From: Laguncularia racemosa
Lineage: Eukaryota > Streptophyta > Magnoliopsida > Myrtales > Combretaceae
NCBI GenBank assembly: GCA_037954665.1
Contig: JBBMOL010000065.1
Coordinates: forward strand, 496,001-560,000
DNA: 64,000 nt
Direction: 5' to 3'
Shown here: positions 24,634 to 36,626 of the stretch, piece after piece
Position numbering within the stretch: position 1 is the first letter of the stretch
Layout of the letters: every line of letters begins with the position of its first letter
The notes under the pieces: generated by a model
Seen by the model: only the letters and a program-made list of their open reading frames with translations
Database searches by the model: none
Told to the model about the DNA's origin: nothing
Made by a program: the position numbers and the translations under genes

Positions 24634-25424
24634 TGTCACGCCTCGAAAGGGGACTTAAAAATCTTCACTAAAACCATCATGGCATGTGTGCACCCGTTAC
24701 ATGGTGATCGTCTTACATGTTAGAGATCATAAAACTCTAAATAAATAATTTCATTTACAACTAATTATAGTACATGTAATTAGATAATAAAATACAACTA
24801 TAGATCCCATGCCCCACGGTCAACCATGATCATAGAGAATCGGTATCCCCTACTAATCAATAAATTAGGATAAACCCTAGGTTTCTCAATTTCAAATTCT
24901 ATTCACATGGGGGTCCTAACATTTCATCTAAGTAAATCTATCCTTCACAAATCTTACCTTATTGTTTTGATCTTCTAAAACTCTCAACACTTCTCATCTT
25001 ATCCCATCTCATGCTTTCGTAATCGTTACTAGCAAAAGAGTCTGTGAGGGGGTGAGCACACTATGACTTAGTGAATGGGATGGTAACACTTTCAATGCTA
25101 CGTACAGACAAGCAAATTACAAATCAAGTTATCAAACATATGCTATACATGAGTGACCATATGAATGCAACATTTCACATGGTCTTTCGGTAACTGACAT
25201 GAAGTCTAGGATTTACGCCTCCCTTGACCTTAGGTTAAGGATTCTGAAGCCACCATTAGTGCCTAGGTCATTACTCGGTTTATTTATCTTATCACTTTGT
25301 TAATCATGATATTTTCTTAACTCAACAATGAACGCTCCCATGCCTCTCTACACCAGATAGAGCAAAACCCTCAAGGACAAGTCAGACTCAGAACCATCAA
25401 GGCGCGACAATCCCCAAATCACTT
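24634..25424. repeat. Dispersed repeat starting TGTCACGCC, copy 2
   Basis: It matches 648-1437. It lies directly between the gypsy pol fragment and the truncated left end of the Athila-like array. Confidence 0.55.
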
Positions 25425-25481
25425 AGTTCACACTTGGCAAAACAGCAATCCTCTTGATCACTTTCGACGCATCCTGTAATA

Positions 25482-26210
25482 GTGATGGCCTTCAATCTTA
25501 TGCAATCTCATGCAATGTCTCGCAAAGTTGAGGTAAATATTCCTTTGCTTGATGCAATTAAGCAAATACCGCGCTATGCTAGATTTCTCAAAGAATTGTG
25601 CACTAACAAAAGGAAGCTGAAAGGTAATGAAAGGATTAGTGTGAGTGAAAATGTTTCAGCTATTATTCAGAAGAAGCTTCCTCCTAAATGTAAGGATCCA
25701 GGTATGTTTACCATTCTTTGCAAAATAGGTAATCTTGGAATCACTAAAGCCATGTGTAATCTAGTAGCTTCAATCAATGTCATGCCTTTATCTGTTTATC
25801 AACGGTTGAATGTTGTTCCCTTGAAGGAAACATGTGTTATTGTTCAACTTGCTAACAGGTCCAATGTTTATCTTGAGGGAGTTCTAGAGGATGTTTTAGT
25901 TCAAGTTAATGGGTTGGTTTTTCCTGCTCATTTTTATGTGCTTGACATGGAAGATAATGATTCTCATAATTCATCACTGATATTATTAGGGCGGCCATTC
26001 CTTAAGACATCCAAGACGAAAATTGATGTAAATGATGGTATCCTCAATATGGAATTTGATGGTGAAGTAAATAAATTTAACATTTATGATGCCATGAAAC
26101 ATCCTAGCGATATCTCTCCTTTTTTTGTTACGGATGTTATTGACCCATCACCACAGGCACCAAAGCTGGAATCAAAACCCTTAACCAAACATCTAGCCAG
26201 GAACTTCTAG
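25482..26210 (+). pseudogene. Athila-like protease, truncated left unit
   Basis: A 242-codon frame, homologous from about codon 13 (position 25519) onward. It carries the Athila-type N-terminal stretch (YARFLKELCTNKRKLKGNER), then the retropepsin-like region MCNLVASINVMPLSVYQRL. The active-site triplet normally begins with Asp in this family and reads Asn here. The EGVLEDVLVQVN, HFYVLDMEDN and LLGRPFLKT segments complete the domain. The first dozen codons come from unrelated flanking DNA. The missing Asp and truncation make it dead. Confidence 0.85.
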
Positions 26211-27590
26211 CCAAAGACGTTAAAGAAAGGCGCTTCATGGGAGGCAACCCATGTCAAAAAAAAAAAAATTCAATTTTTAGTTTTGTTTTAGTTTAGTTTT
26301 GATTTTAGTTTTGTTTTGATTTTTCTTTTAGATTAGCTGCAGTAAGGATACATATCATCAGATGACACTATCTAGTGCTTAAGGGAGAACTCCAATCACT
26401 CTACGCTTCATACCAAGGAAGTACCAGTATTCCTTTTCTCTTATTCTCTAATGTTCCTAGAGTTGTTAATTCCTCTTTAATTGTGCTGAATTAGGAACAG
26501 TGAGGACACTGTTCAAGCTAAGTGTAGGGGAGAGGATAATAAAATATAGAGAATAGAGAATTGACTCATACTTCGAATGTTTGTCCTTAAAGCAATTTTA
26601 AGCCAAATTTTTTTTTTTTTGAAAATTATCATGAAATTTGGAGATTGTACTAAATATTGTAATAAGCATCTACAAAATGTGAAATTGACTTGTTCAAATG
26701 CTTTACTCACCCACTGCTGTGATTAGAATACTTGGTTAAAATTAAGTAGTGAAATCTTTAAGAAACAAATTTACCTTGTATTTAGCTCTAGAATTGGAAG
26801 TCTAAGAGTAAGTCGAGTCCCTAAGTGAAAAATAAACAAGTTTACTTCTAGGTTATATTAGCTAATGTATACTCTTTGAAGTTGTTTGTTATAACACTTA
26901 GTAAAAAAAAAAAAAGAAAAGAATCAAGCATAGCCATTACTCCAATGATTCAAGTAATTGAGTTAAGAGTATTCAAACTTGAATGTTAAAGTGAGGAAGA
27001 GTCCGTAGGGGTATCTCAAAACCCGGTCACTTGAGTGACGAGCTCGGGATGTTGCCGACACAATGAACTCACTATAATGATCAGGGCGAAAAAGGCAAAA
27101 GTTCATGAAAAGAAGCGGGTAAAAACTCGTCAAAACAGATGCTTGATTAAATCATAAGAACATGAATGTAAAGATTCATTGAATGAAACAAGACTTATAA
27201 CAAAAAGAGAGAAAATATAGGGAAAGAGTTGATACCATATGCTTTTAATTTATGCTGCAAGGATTATATGTTTGGTAATATCCAATGAAGTTTAATTGAG
27301 TGTTTTTCCTTATTGGATTAAGTATTTACTTTTGAATAAAAAATTCTTTTGCTAAACATTAGGATTAAAGTTTGTTTTGTTTCGATTAGCTATTAGATTT
27401 TGTCCATGGTAATTTGATCACAGGAAACCAGTTTGGTTGAAGTAGTAGACATCAAAATTACAAGTCATGAATTACAAATGAATAGATGCTTGAAATGATG
27501 AAAAGAAAGTTCATATAATCTATGACGGATTTCTCAATTGATTTGATTCAATTGCTTGAGGACAAGTAAGAGCTTACGTGTGGGGGAATT
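26211..27590 (+). other. Athila-like 3' non-coding region, unit 0
   Basis: It begins just after the protease stop with GGAGGCAACCCATG and ends at the purine tract GTGTGGGGGAATT (27578-27590). It is nearly the same in all three units (compare 35262-36626 and 45208-46585) although it has no open frame. In complete Athila elements a comparable GGAGGCAACCC text follows integrase. Confidence 0.7.
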
Positions 27591-29134
27591 TGATAGAGCC
27601 ATTTTATACTCAATCTTTATAGTATGAATTGTGTTAATTTATTATTGATTTTATAGAAATCATAAGGAAATGGTACTTAATTCTATTATGGTGATAAATC
27701 AGGTTAAATAGAGTCAAGGGTGCTAATTCAAGTAAATTAGAGAAGTCATCTACAACTTGGATCAAAGACAAGGAGGAGGCACGGCTCTAGATATGGCCAT
27801 GGTGCAAACCGTGCTATACACTGCACAAGAAGGTTAAAATGTGGACTATCAACAGAGAGAGGCACGTCTTGTGATCTTGCCGTGGTGGAAACCGTGGTTG
27901 TAGCCATGGTGGAAGTTTAAATGGAAGACGTGCCAGGGATGAGAAATTGTGGAACATCAACCAGAGGATGGCACGACTTGAGATCTGGCCGTGGTAGAAG
28001 CCGTGGCACACACTGATCACGGATGAAGAATTGTAGATTACCCACAGAGGAAGGCACGACTTGACCCATAGCTGTGTTCTAGGGCGTGCCAGACGGACGA
28101 TTATTCACTTCTCGAGATTTACTTGAAAAAGGAAAGATATTTTCGTATCTTGCTAGCAAAAGATCCTCTGCCATCCCCATAACAATATAAACAGAACCAA
28201 CCCTAGAGGAGTTGAGGAGGTCGGAGAGTTTTTCATAATCTTGGAGACAAGAAGGAAAGACGGAGGCAGAGCAAAGAAACCGGGTTTATCATGTTTTTAC
28301 TTTTATTTTTCGTTCTGATGATGAACATTTGTAGCTAAGCAACTTTTCTAGCCAAAGGGTTATAGAAGTTTAATTCTCCATGAATTGTGAGATCTAATTG
28401 ATTTGTTTTTACTCTATTCTTTGTTTTTGGATATTCATATATCTTCTGAACGTTTTGTCATTATTATCTTTGTTGATTGGTATGAATTAGAGCTCTTCTA
28501 CTCAATTAGCAAGTTAATATATTGTCAACTAGCACGTCAAATCCGTTATTGTTTGATAGTTCTAGTCTCGGTGACACAATAACATGTTTGGTTATAAAAG
28601 AGATGATCGAATTCATGTTATGAAGATGTATGATCTTGTTTAAATAGGTTATCTTATAATCTACTGGCATGAATTGGTGGTCTCTCTAGTTTTTAATGCT
28701 ATTGATAAAATTAATTCCTAAGAGCTTGTTTAGGGTTGTCTAATCGATAAGAGAAATAATCAAAGAGCTTGTTTTGATTATCAAGGAAGTAAAGAGGGAT
28801 AGGTTGTTAGAGCTTGTTAGTAACCATAACCAGTTTGTCTTGAAACAAGAATAGAAAATATTTGCATCGATGATCAATTCCTAGAATTAGACTATCTTGA
28901 TTCCTTTGGCTAGCTTTTATCAATATTCGATTTTATATCTTGTTTCAACTTTATTGTGATTCACAAACAAACCCCCCCCCCCCCCCCCCCCCCATTTTTC
29001 TTTTCCTCTTTATTCTCTTTGAATAGAAATATAATTAACCAATCCCTGTGGATTCGACCCTACTCACCACTATATGCAAATCATATAATTGTCTAGGAGT
29101 AGGTTTTTATTTTTGTTGGATTCGACACCCATCA
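27591..29134 (+). repeat. Athila-like LTR1
   Basis: TGATAGAGCC to CACCCATCA, 1,544 bases. A promoter-like ATATAAACAG at 28186 is mutated compared with ATATAAATAG in the other two LTRs. 27776-28090 holds repeated GGCACG/CCGTG words. A run of 22 C (28972-28993) replaces a run of about 7 C in the sister LTRs. Confidence 0.92.
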
Positions 29135-29139
29135 AATTT

Positions 29140-29157
29140 TGGCACCGTTGCCGGGGA
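29140..29157 (+). other. Athila-like primer-binding site, unit 1
   Basis: TGGCACCGTTGCCGGGGA, one G-to-A change from the tRNA-Asp-type site kept at 38163-38180. It lies five bases past the LTR. Confidence 0.85.
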
Positions 29158-29185
29158 TTGGTGTCAAATTTATTTCTATTCTTGT

Positions 29186-30084
29186 ATGACTCATTCTTCT
29201 CATACAGGTGCATTCAATTATAATCCGAAGATTGAGAAGACTCTTAAGAGGCTGCGAAGAGAAGCTAGATCATCCCTTGGACTGAACTTGGCATCGGAAT
29301 TGTCTAATTCATCCATTGATTCTAAAAAAGAAGACGACATGGCAAATCCCGAGAGAACATTAAGAGAATTGGCTGCACCGGATGTGAATCAACAACCACT
29401 TTGTATTCACTATCCCGAACTAGCTGTTGAATTCGAGTTGAAATCTGGGTTGATACATCTGCTACCCACCTTTCATGGTCTTAAGAATGAAGATCCTCAC
29501 AAATATTTGAAAGAGTTTCATATAGTGTGTTCTAGTATGAGGCCGTAAGGAATAACCGATGATCAAATCAAGTTACATGGTTTTCCATTTTCTTTAGTAC
29601 TAAAGCTAAAGATTGGTTGTTTTATTTGCCTCTAGGTTCTATAACCACTTGGACAGATAAGGTGAGACTCTTCTTGGACAAATTTTTCCCCGCGTCTAAA
29701 GCTGCTGGTATAAGAAGAGAAATTTGTGGTATCAAACGGAGGGACACCGAGACTCTTCATGAGTATTGGGAAAGGTTCAAGAAACTTTATGCAAGTTGTC
29801 CACAACATGGAATATCTAAACAACTTCTCATCCAAGACTTCTATGAAGGCCTGCTTCCGATGGAGAGGAAGATGATGGATGCTTCAAGTGGAGGCGCCAT
29901 AGTAAACAAAACCCCTGGTCAAGCTAGGGAATTGATCTCCATTATGGCTGCTAATTCGCAACAATTTGGGTATAGGCATGATACATCTTCAAGGAAGGTA
30001 AATGAGGTAAGTGTGTCTAACCTTAAACATCAAATTTCTAACCTAACCTCCCTTGTGCAGCAGATAGCTCTTGGAAAGACCTAG
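29186..30084 (+). pseudogene. Athila-like gag, unit 1, first part
   Basis: The gag ATG is taken at 29186, just after the primer site. An upstream in-frame ATG lies in the LTR and is not a plausible start. It carries YNPEIEKTLKRLRREAR-type N-terminal text and FHGLKNEDPHKYLKEF, the start of the Athila capsid region. A TAA at 29546 stands where unit 2 has CAA. A one-base loss near 29594 shifts the frame. The frame resumes at about 29617 with WTDKVRLFLDKFFPASKA and ETLHEYWERFKKL and ends at TAG 30082, a stop also present in unit 2. T4 is inserted exactly there. Confidence 0.87.
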
Positions 30085-30985
30085 TGATGGGAATCAAAAT
30101 CCGACAAGACCTATCATTAGGACAAAAATTGAAGGAGTTCAAATCTTGGCGATGAGGGCCCATTTCGAGCAGATCAACCTTGGAATAAATTATTATCTAA
30201 CCTCTTTTATCTTATTCATAAATTGTATATTCCAAAGGTATGCTTATTTGGTTTCACAAGGCGATGGACAAACTCACTAAGACTCAGCTTGTGGGTTATC
30301 TATGGACCGACCTGAACCAGCGATGAGTTGAACCGACGGATTCCATTATGAAGCTAGCCTGCTGAAGATTATTTTCTTTACTTGTAATTTATGTTTGCAC
30401 CATTTATTTTGTAAGCTTTATGGGACATTTTATTTGGTTGTAATCTTGCTTTAGGACCGGCCACCCTATAGTGGCATAGTTGTGATTTTCTAGTCATTCT
30501 AACCCTAAAGGGTGCAAGTATAAATACTTGCAAATTAGGGTTTTTGAGGAGCTTTTTGATATTGGAGAAAAAACACCCCTTTTGCCGTGAGAGAGAGTGC
30601 CTCTTTCAAGCAATTGCTCTTATCAATTTCCTTAGTGAAATTGTGGCGAGTAGGCTTGGATTTGTTGTGTGTTATATCAACAAATTACAAGTTGATCCTA
30701 ATTCCAAACTAGTGAGTCATATCTGGTGAGGATTTAGTTATTTTTTATGTACTTTTGTTCTTATGAAATTAGGGTTCTAATTTCGAGATTTGGAAGCACT
30801 TTGAATTGAATTGGAATACCATTTCCTTTTCAATTCTAGCAATCGTCCTATCATATATTGTTATCATCACAATTTCGGAATTCTTGAGGAATTTTGAGGG
30901 TATTTCCCTTCTTGTGGCGTGGCTCTTCATAGCCATTTCATTCCCTTCTATTTGTTGTGCTTGAACCCCCCTTTTGAGCACATCA
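30085..30985 (+). repeat. T4 5' LTR
   Basis: TGATGGGAATC to GAGCACATCA. The TATA palindrome is at 30514-30531, preceded by AACCCTAAAGGG and by the inverted repeat GCCAC-GTGGC (30459-30475). Confidence 0.94.
30514..30531 (+). promoter_or_regulatory. Palindromic TATA region, T4 5' LTR
   Basis: GCAAGTATAAATACTTGC, the perfect form in sense orientation. It is the presumed core promoter of T4. Confidence 0.8.
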
Positions 30986-30986
30986 T

Positions 30987-31108
30987 AATTTGGTATCAGA
31001 GCTTAAGGTTAAGAGGAGGGATTGTTGCAATTGGGATTTTGAAAATTAATTTGGTATCAGAGCTTAAGGTTTAAGAGGAGGGATTGTTGAATTTGAGATT
31101 TTTTATCC
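30987..31108 (+). repeat. Tandem duplication carrying two primer-binding sites
   Basis: A 61-base unit is repeated twice (30987-31047, 31048-31108). Each copy contains TTGGTATCAGAGCTTAAGG, with the primer site TGGTATCAGAGC at 30991-31002 and 31052-31063. A third partial copy without the primer site lies near 31141-31180. Confidence 0.9.
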
Positions 31109-32306
31109 TTATATTATTATCTTCCTATTGCCGTGAGTTGCTTATGGTTAAGAGGAGGAATTGTTGCAATTAGGATTTTCCTTTGTTTCCATCTTGCCGT
31201 GAGTCAATTGAAGGTATATGAGAAGGGTTTTGTTGATTGAAGTTTTGGAAATTAAAAGTTTTTGGTATTACCTTTGTGAACCGAATTGCAAGGGAGTGGA
31301 AATTCGGATCAAGTGAATGTATTTTTTTGTTGTTGTTACCTTGATGTTTACGTGATTGATCCTTGTTGAAATTGAGGATTAATTGAATTGTTTGTATTGG
31401 TACTAATTGGCGTGAGTATCTTACTTGGGAAGTTGAAACTTGTTGTTGTAGAAGTGGACATCTTGTTGTAATTTTTTGTCTTGACTTCACCGTGAAGGAG
31501 AGGAAGGTAGTGCAATTTCGGAAGTGCAAATTGTGTAGGAAGGGAATTGTGTTTGTTTTTGCATTGTTGAATTCGGAATTGTGGAGGATATTTGCAATTT
31601 TCCAGATTTGATTAGTGTGTAAGAAAGGAAGTTATTTGATTTCAAAACAAGCATTAAGAGTGAAGGAGTTAATTGTGCTTGTTTGAATTTGAAAATTTGC
31701 ATCTTACCAAATGTGGAGGAGTTGCAATTAGCAAAGTGAATTGATTTTCAAATTTAAATGCTGCCTTCTTATGTTTATTTCGGTTGAAGAATGGTATACA
31801 AGTGGAGAAATGCACCGTGATTGAGTAGGAGTATATATGGTGTTGTGTTGTGCAAATTGGAAGTGAAAGTGTATAATTTCCAAATTTGAATTTGGTGGAA
31901 GAAGAGGAAACAATTTGAATTGAAACACATCCATTTACTTCAAGTAGTTAAGAGTGGTATTGATTATATTTCATTTGAATTTGAAATTGATTCTTACCAT
32001 TTGTGGAAAAGTTGCATTAAGGGTGTCACTTGTGAAATTGTTGCCGTGTATGTGGGAGTGTGTAGTTGTTGTTGCTGTTTCTTGTTGTTGTTTCCAATTA
32101 AAGAAGCATCTTAGTTAGTTTTTGTTAGTTGCTATCTTGGAAGTGAAGGGTTGCAACATATTCTTGTTGCGTAAATTTATTGTGTTGTGTGTAAAGTGTA
32201 TAAGTGGCGGAGTGAGTTGGTTTTGGCGTGAATTATTTTTGTGAAGCAAGTGTGCTACAATTACTAGACATTACATTGGTACATCAAATAGATTACATCC
32301 ACAAAA
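31109..32306 (+). other. T4 untranslated leader
   Basis: A GT-rich leader, the complement of the CA-rich leaders of the minus-strand members. Frames of 60 to 120 codons on both strands here have no family match and are not called. Confidence 0.65.
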
Positions 32307-32982
32307 ATGTCTATTAATAGTGTGAATGGAGGAAGGAGTGATGTAGCATATAGTCGAGTTTGTGGAGGTCAGGGTTCTAATGTTGTAGGTGGGAGGACCT
32401 TAGATGAACAACTTCGAGACCTTAGAAAACTTGTTACTACATTAGCAACAAGGATTGATAGGATGACATTGCCACTACCACCAGTGGTACACCTTCAGGA
32501 GCCACCTAGAGCAACGGGAGATTATCATGCCCTTAGAGAAGATAGAGTTGGTAATTTTGGGCTTAAACCATTCCCAGAAATGGAATTTAGACCACCTAGA
32601 GGCTCAGAGTGTGCAGAGCTACAAATGCCTTCACTTGAAGATAAAGGTTCCACAGATGAAAGATGTCAAACACCACTGTGCCAACCTTCAGAGGTTTCAG
32701 AGGATAATGATCAGTTGGACCAATTATTAGAAGACTCTGGGATCAGCATAACATGGATGAGTCAGAAAAAGAGGAAACATCAATCGATAACGAGTCCTTG
32801 TTTTTGTTACAGGAGAGAGACATCCTAGAGATGGAGGAAAGAAAACAATCATCTATTGTAGTATTTCAGATATTGGGATTCTGTAGAGATACTCCTTCAG
32901 ATGGATTACTTTTGGGAAACAGGGTCTCTGCTGCATTTGAACTGCAAGATTTGAGGTCAAATCTTTTTGAGGTCCGAGGAGA
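32307..32982 (+). pseudogene. T4 truncated gag fused to polyprotein tail
   Basis: The ATG at 32307 opens 173 codons. The first 110 or so match the gag N-terminus of T2 (DEQLRDLRKLVTTLATRIDR, then FRPPRG and MPSLEDKGS). The rest is the linker QPSEVSEDN. A shift then leads into an overlapping frame (32753 onward) that carries EMEERKQSS, FQILGFCRDTPS and DLRSNLFEVRGDD up to the LTR edge. Capsid core, zinc knuckle, protease and all later pol domains are absent. It could not form a particle alone, so any spread needed proteins from elsewhere. Confidence 0.8.
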
Positions 32983-33888
32983 TGATGGGAATCAAAATCC
33001 GACAAGACCTATCATTAGGACAAAAATTGAAGGAGTTCAAATCTTGGCGATGAGGGCCCATTTCGAGCAGATCAACCTTGGAATAAATTATTATCTAACC
33101 TCTTTTATCTTATTCATAAATTGTATATTCCAACAGGTATGCTTATTTGGTTTCACAAGGCGATGGACAAACTCACTAAGACTCAGCTTGTGGGTTATCT
33201 ATGGACCGACCTGAACCGGCGATGAGTTGAACCGATGGATTCCATTATGAAGCTAGCCTGCTGAAGATTATTTTCTTTACTTGTAATTTATGTTTGCACC
33301 ATTTATTTTGTAAGCTTTATGGGACATTTTATTTGGTTGTAATCTTGCTTTAGGACCGGCCACCCTATAGTGGCATAGTTGTGATTTTCTAGTCATTCTA
33401 ACCCTAAAGGGTGCAAGTATAAATACTTGCAAATTAGGGTTTTTGAGGAGCTTTTTGATATTGGAGAAAAAACACCCCTTTTGCCGTGAGAGAGAGTGCC
33501 TCTTTCAAGCAATTGCTCTTATCAATTTCCTTAGTGAAATTGTGGCGAGTAGGCTTGGATTTGTTGTGTGTTATATCAACAAATTACAAGTTGATCTTAA
33601 TTCCAAACTAGTGAGTCATATCTGGTGAGGATTTAGTTATTTTTATGTACTTTTGTTCTTATGAAATTAGGGTTCTAATTTCGAGATTTGGAAGCACTTT
33701 GAATTGAATTGGAATACCATTTCGTTTTTCAATTCTAGCAATCGTCATTTGATATATATATTGTAATTCATCACAATTTCGGTTCTCTTTTGGAATATTG
33801 AGGCTATTTTCCTTCTTGCACCGTGGTTGTTCATAGCCATTTCTCCCCTTCTATTTGTTGTGCTTGAATCCCCCTTTTAGGCACATCA
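32983..33888 (+). repeat. T4 3' LTR
   Basis: The purine tract GAGGTCCGAGGAGA lies immediately before it. The TATA palindrome is at 33413-33430. It matches the 5' LTR closely until about 33720 and then diverges strongly to the end. Confidence 0.94.
33413..33430 (+). promoter_or_regulatory. Palindromic TATA region, T4 3' LTR
   Basis: The perfect GCAAGTATAAATACTTGC form. Confidence 0.75.
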
Positions 33889-33893
33889 CCTAG

Positions 33894-34340
33894 CAGGTGA
33901 AGGGTTGTGGAATTTGTGCTGCTCCTAATCATCCTACCGACATGTGCCCCACATTGCAAGATTGCAATCATGAGCATGCCAATGCTATAGGAGGATTCCC
34001 AGGACAGCCACAAAGGAAATATGATCCCTACTCGAATACCTACAATCCTGGATGAAGGGATCATCCTAACTTCAGATATGGCAATAACCCACAAAATTTC
34101 CAACAATTCTAGCCTAAGCCATCAAACCAAGTACCTCAAGCTCCTTCCACTTCAGGTATGTCTCTTGAGGAAATTGTTAAGTCTCTTGCTGTTAATACAA
34201 AACAATTTCAGGAGGAAACAAAGCAGAGCATTCAAAACTTGGAGAATCAGGTAAGCCAACTTGCTTCTACTGTAAACAGGTTAGAAACTCAAGGTAAGTT
34301 ACCTTCTTAGACTATTACAAATCCGAAGCAAAGCGTTAAT
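33894..34340 (+). pseudogene. Athila-like gag C-terminus, unit 1
   Basis: It continues gag after T4. It has a CCHC zinc knuckle CGICAAPNHPTDMC at 33907-33948, then a proline/asparagine-rich spacer (RKYDPYSNTYNPG) and a coiled-coil-like stretch (EEIVKSLAVNTKQFQEETK). In-frame stops are at 34053 (TGA, TGG in unit 2), 34110 (shared as a stop with unit 2) and 34308 (TAG, CAG in unit 2). Confidence 0.85.
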
Positions 34341-34349
34341 GCAATTACC

Positions 34350-35261
34350 TTGAGAAGTGGAACAGAATTGCAAGGATCAAATAAGAAAGGACACCCGTCT
34401 AATCTTGAGGAAGAGACTAAGAAAGAGATTTTGACTCCGAGCCAACAGGATAACCAGATTAGAAGGTCTCTAGTTGAGCCATCAAAGGTCATGTTGACAC
34501 CACCTCCTTTCCCTTCCAGATTAGCAAAATCCAAGCATGAAGTAGAAGAAAAAGGGATTCTGGAAACTTTTCGCAAAGTTGAGGTAAATATTCCTTTGCT
34601 TGATGGAATTAAGAAAATACCGCGCTATGCTAGATTTCTCAAAGAATTGTGCACTAACAAAAGGAAGCTGAAAGGTAATGAAAGGATTAGTGTGAGTGAA
34701 AATGTTTCAGCTATTATTCAGAAGAAGCTTCCTCCTAAATGTAAAGATCCAAGTATGTTTACCATTCCTTGCAAAATAGGTAATCTTAGAATCGCTAAAG
34801 CCATGTGTGATCTAGAAGCTTCAATCAATGTCATGCCTTTGTCTGTTTATCAACGTTTGAATGTTGTTCCCTTGAAGGAAATAGGTGTTATTGTTCAACT
34901 TGCTGACAGGTCCAATGCTTATCTTGAGGGAGTTCTAGAAGATGTTTTAGTTCAAGTTAATGGGTTGGTTTTTCCAGCTCATTTTTATGTGCTTGACATG
35001 GAAGATAATGATTCTCATAATTCATCACTGATATTATTAGGGTGACCATTCCTTAAGACATCCAAGACAAAAATTGATGTAAATGATGGTACCCTCACTA
35101 TGGAATTTGATGGTGAAGTGATTAAATTTAACATTTATGATGCCATGAAACATCCTAGCGATATCTCTCCTGTTTTTGTTACGGATGTTATTGACCTATC
35201 ACCACAGGCACCAAAGCTGGAATCAAACCCCTTAATCGAACATCTAGCCAGGAACATCTAG
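34350..35261 (+). pseudogene. Athila-like protease, unit 1
   Basis: The open frame 34350-35045 (231 codons) includes NAITLRSGTELQ just upstream, the Athila N-terminal stretch, and the active-site region MCDLEASINVMPLSVYQ. The glycine of the usual D-L-G is Glu here. A TGA at 35043 stands where unit 2 has CGA. The frame continues past it through PFLKTSKTKIDVNDG to a final stop at about 35261. No reverse transcriptase follows. Confidence 0.87.
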
Positions 35262-36626
35262 CCAAAGACGTTAAAGATAGGCGCTTCATTGGAGGCAACC
35301 CAGGTCAAAAAAAAAAAAAATCAATTTTTAGTTTTGTTTTGATTTTAGTTTTGTTTTGATTTTTCTTTTGGATTAGCTACAGCAAGGATACATATCATCA
35401 GATGACACTATCTAGTGCTTAAGGGAGAACTCCAATCACTCTACGCTTTATACCAAGGAAGTACCAGTATTCCTTTTCTCTTATTCTCTAATGTTCCTAG
35501 AGTTGCTAATTCCTCTTTAGTTGTGCTGAATTAGGAACAGTGAGGACACTGTTTAAGCTAAGTGTGGGGGAGAGGATAATAAAATATAGAGAATAGAGAA
35601 TTAACTCATACTTCGAATGTCTGTCCTTAAAGCAATTTCAAGCCAATTTTTTTTTTTTCAAAATTATCATGAAATCTGGATATTGTACTAAATATTGTAA
35701 TAAGCATCTACAAAATGTGAAATTGACTTGTTCAAATGCTTTACTCACCCACTGTTGTGATTAGAATACTTGGTTAAAATTAAGTAGTGAAATCTTTAAG
35801 AAACAAATTTACCTTGTATTTAGCTCTAGAATTGGAAGTCTAAGAGTAAGTCGAGTCCCTAAGTGAAAAATAAACAAGTTTACTCCTAGGTTATACTAGC
35901 TAATGTATACTCTTTGAAGTTGTTTGTTATAACACTTAGTAAAAAAAAAAAAAAAAGAATCAAGCATAGCCATTACTCCAATGATTCAAGTAATTGAGTT
36001 AAGAGTATTCAAACTTGAAAGTTAGAGTGAGGAAGAGTCCGTAGGGGTATCTCAAAACCCGGTCACTTAAGTGACGAGCTCGGGATGTTGCCGACTCAAT
36101 GAACTCATTATAACGATAAGGGCAAAAAAGGAAAAAGTTCATGAAAAGAAGCGGGCAAAAACCCGTCAAAATAGTTGCTTGATTAAATCATAAGAACATG
36201 AATGTAAAGATTCATTGAATGAAACAAGACTTATAACAAAAAGAGAGAAAATATAGGGAAAGAGTTGTTACCATATGCTTTTACTTTATGCTGCAAGGAT
36301 TATATGTTTGCTAATATCCAATGAAGTTTAATTGTGTGTTTTTGCTTATTGGATTAAGTATTTACTTTTGAATAAAAAATTCTTTTGCTAAACATGAGGA
36401 TTAAAGTTTGTTTTGTTTAGATTAGCTATTAGATTTTGTCCATGATAATTTGATCACAGGAAACCAGTTTGGTTGAAGTAGTAGACATTAAAATTACAAG
36501 TCATGAATTACAAATGAATAGATGCTTGAAATGATGAAAAGAAAGTTCATATAATCTATGACGGATTTCTCAATTGATTTGATTCAATTGCTTGAGGACA
36601 AGCAAGAGCTTAAGTGTGGGGGAATT
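35262..36626 (+). other. Athila-like 3' non-coding region, unit 1
   Basis: Homologous to 26211-27590 throughout. It ends in the purine tract GTGTGGGGGAATT (36614-36626). Confidence 0.7.

Larger units (their letters stand above)
30085..33888 (+). mobile_element. T4: compact T-family element
   Basis: The target duplication CCTAG lies at 30080-30084 and 33889-33893. The LTRs are 30085-30985 and 32983-33888. The internal region is only 1,997 bases, with a gag N-terminal fragment joined to the polyprotein tail. Most of the LTR length is almost identical between the two copies, so this is a fairly young insertion. The last 150 bases are the exception. Confidence 0.95.

Noticed and set aside
31170..31934. 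Three minus-strand frames of 68-119 codons in the T4 leader.
   Set aside because: Antisense to the element, Asn/Gln/Ser-rich by composition, and not kept in the leader of T5.
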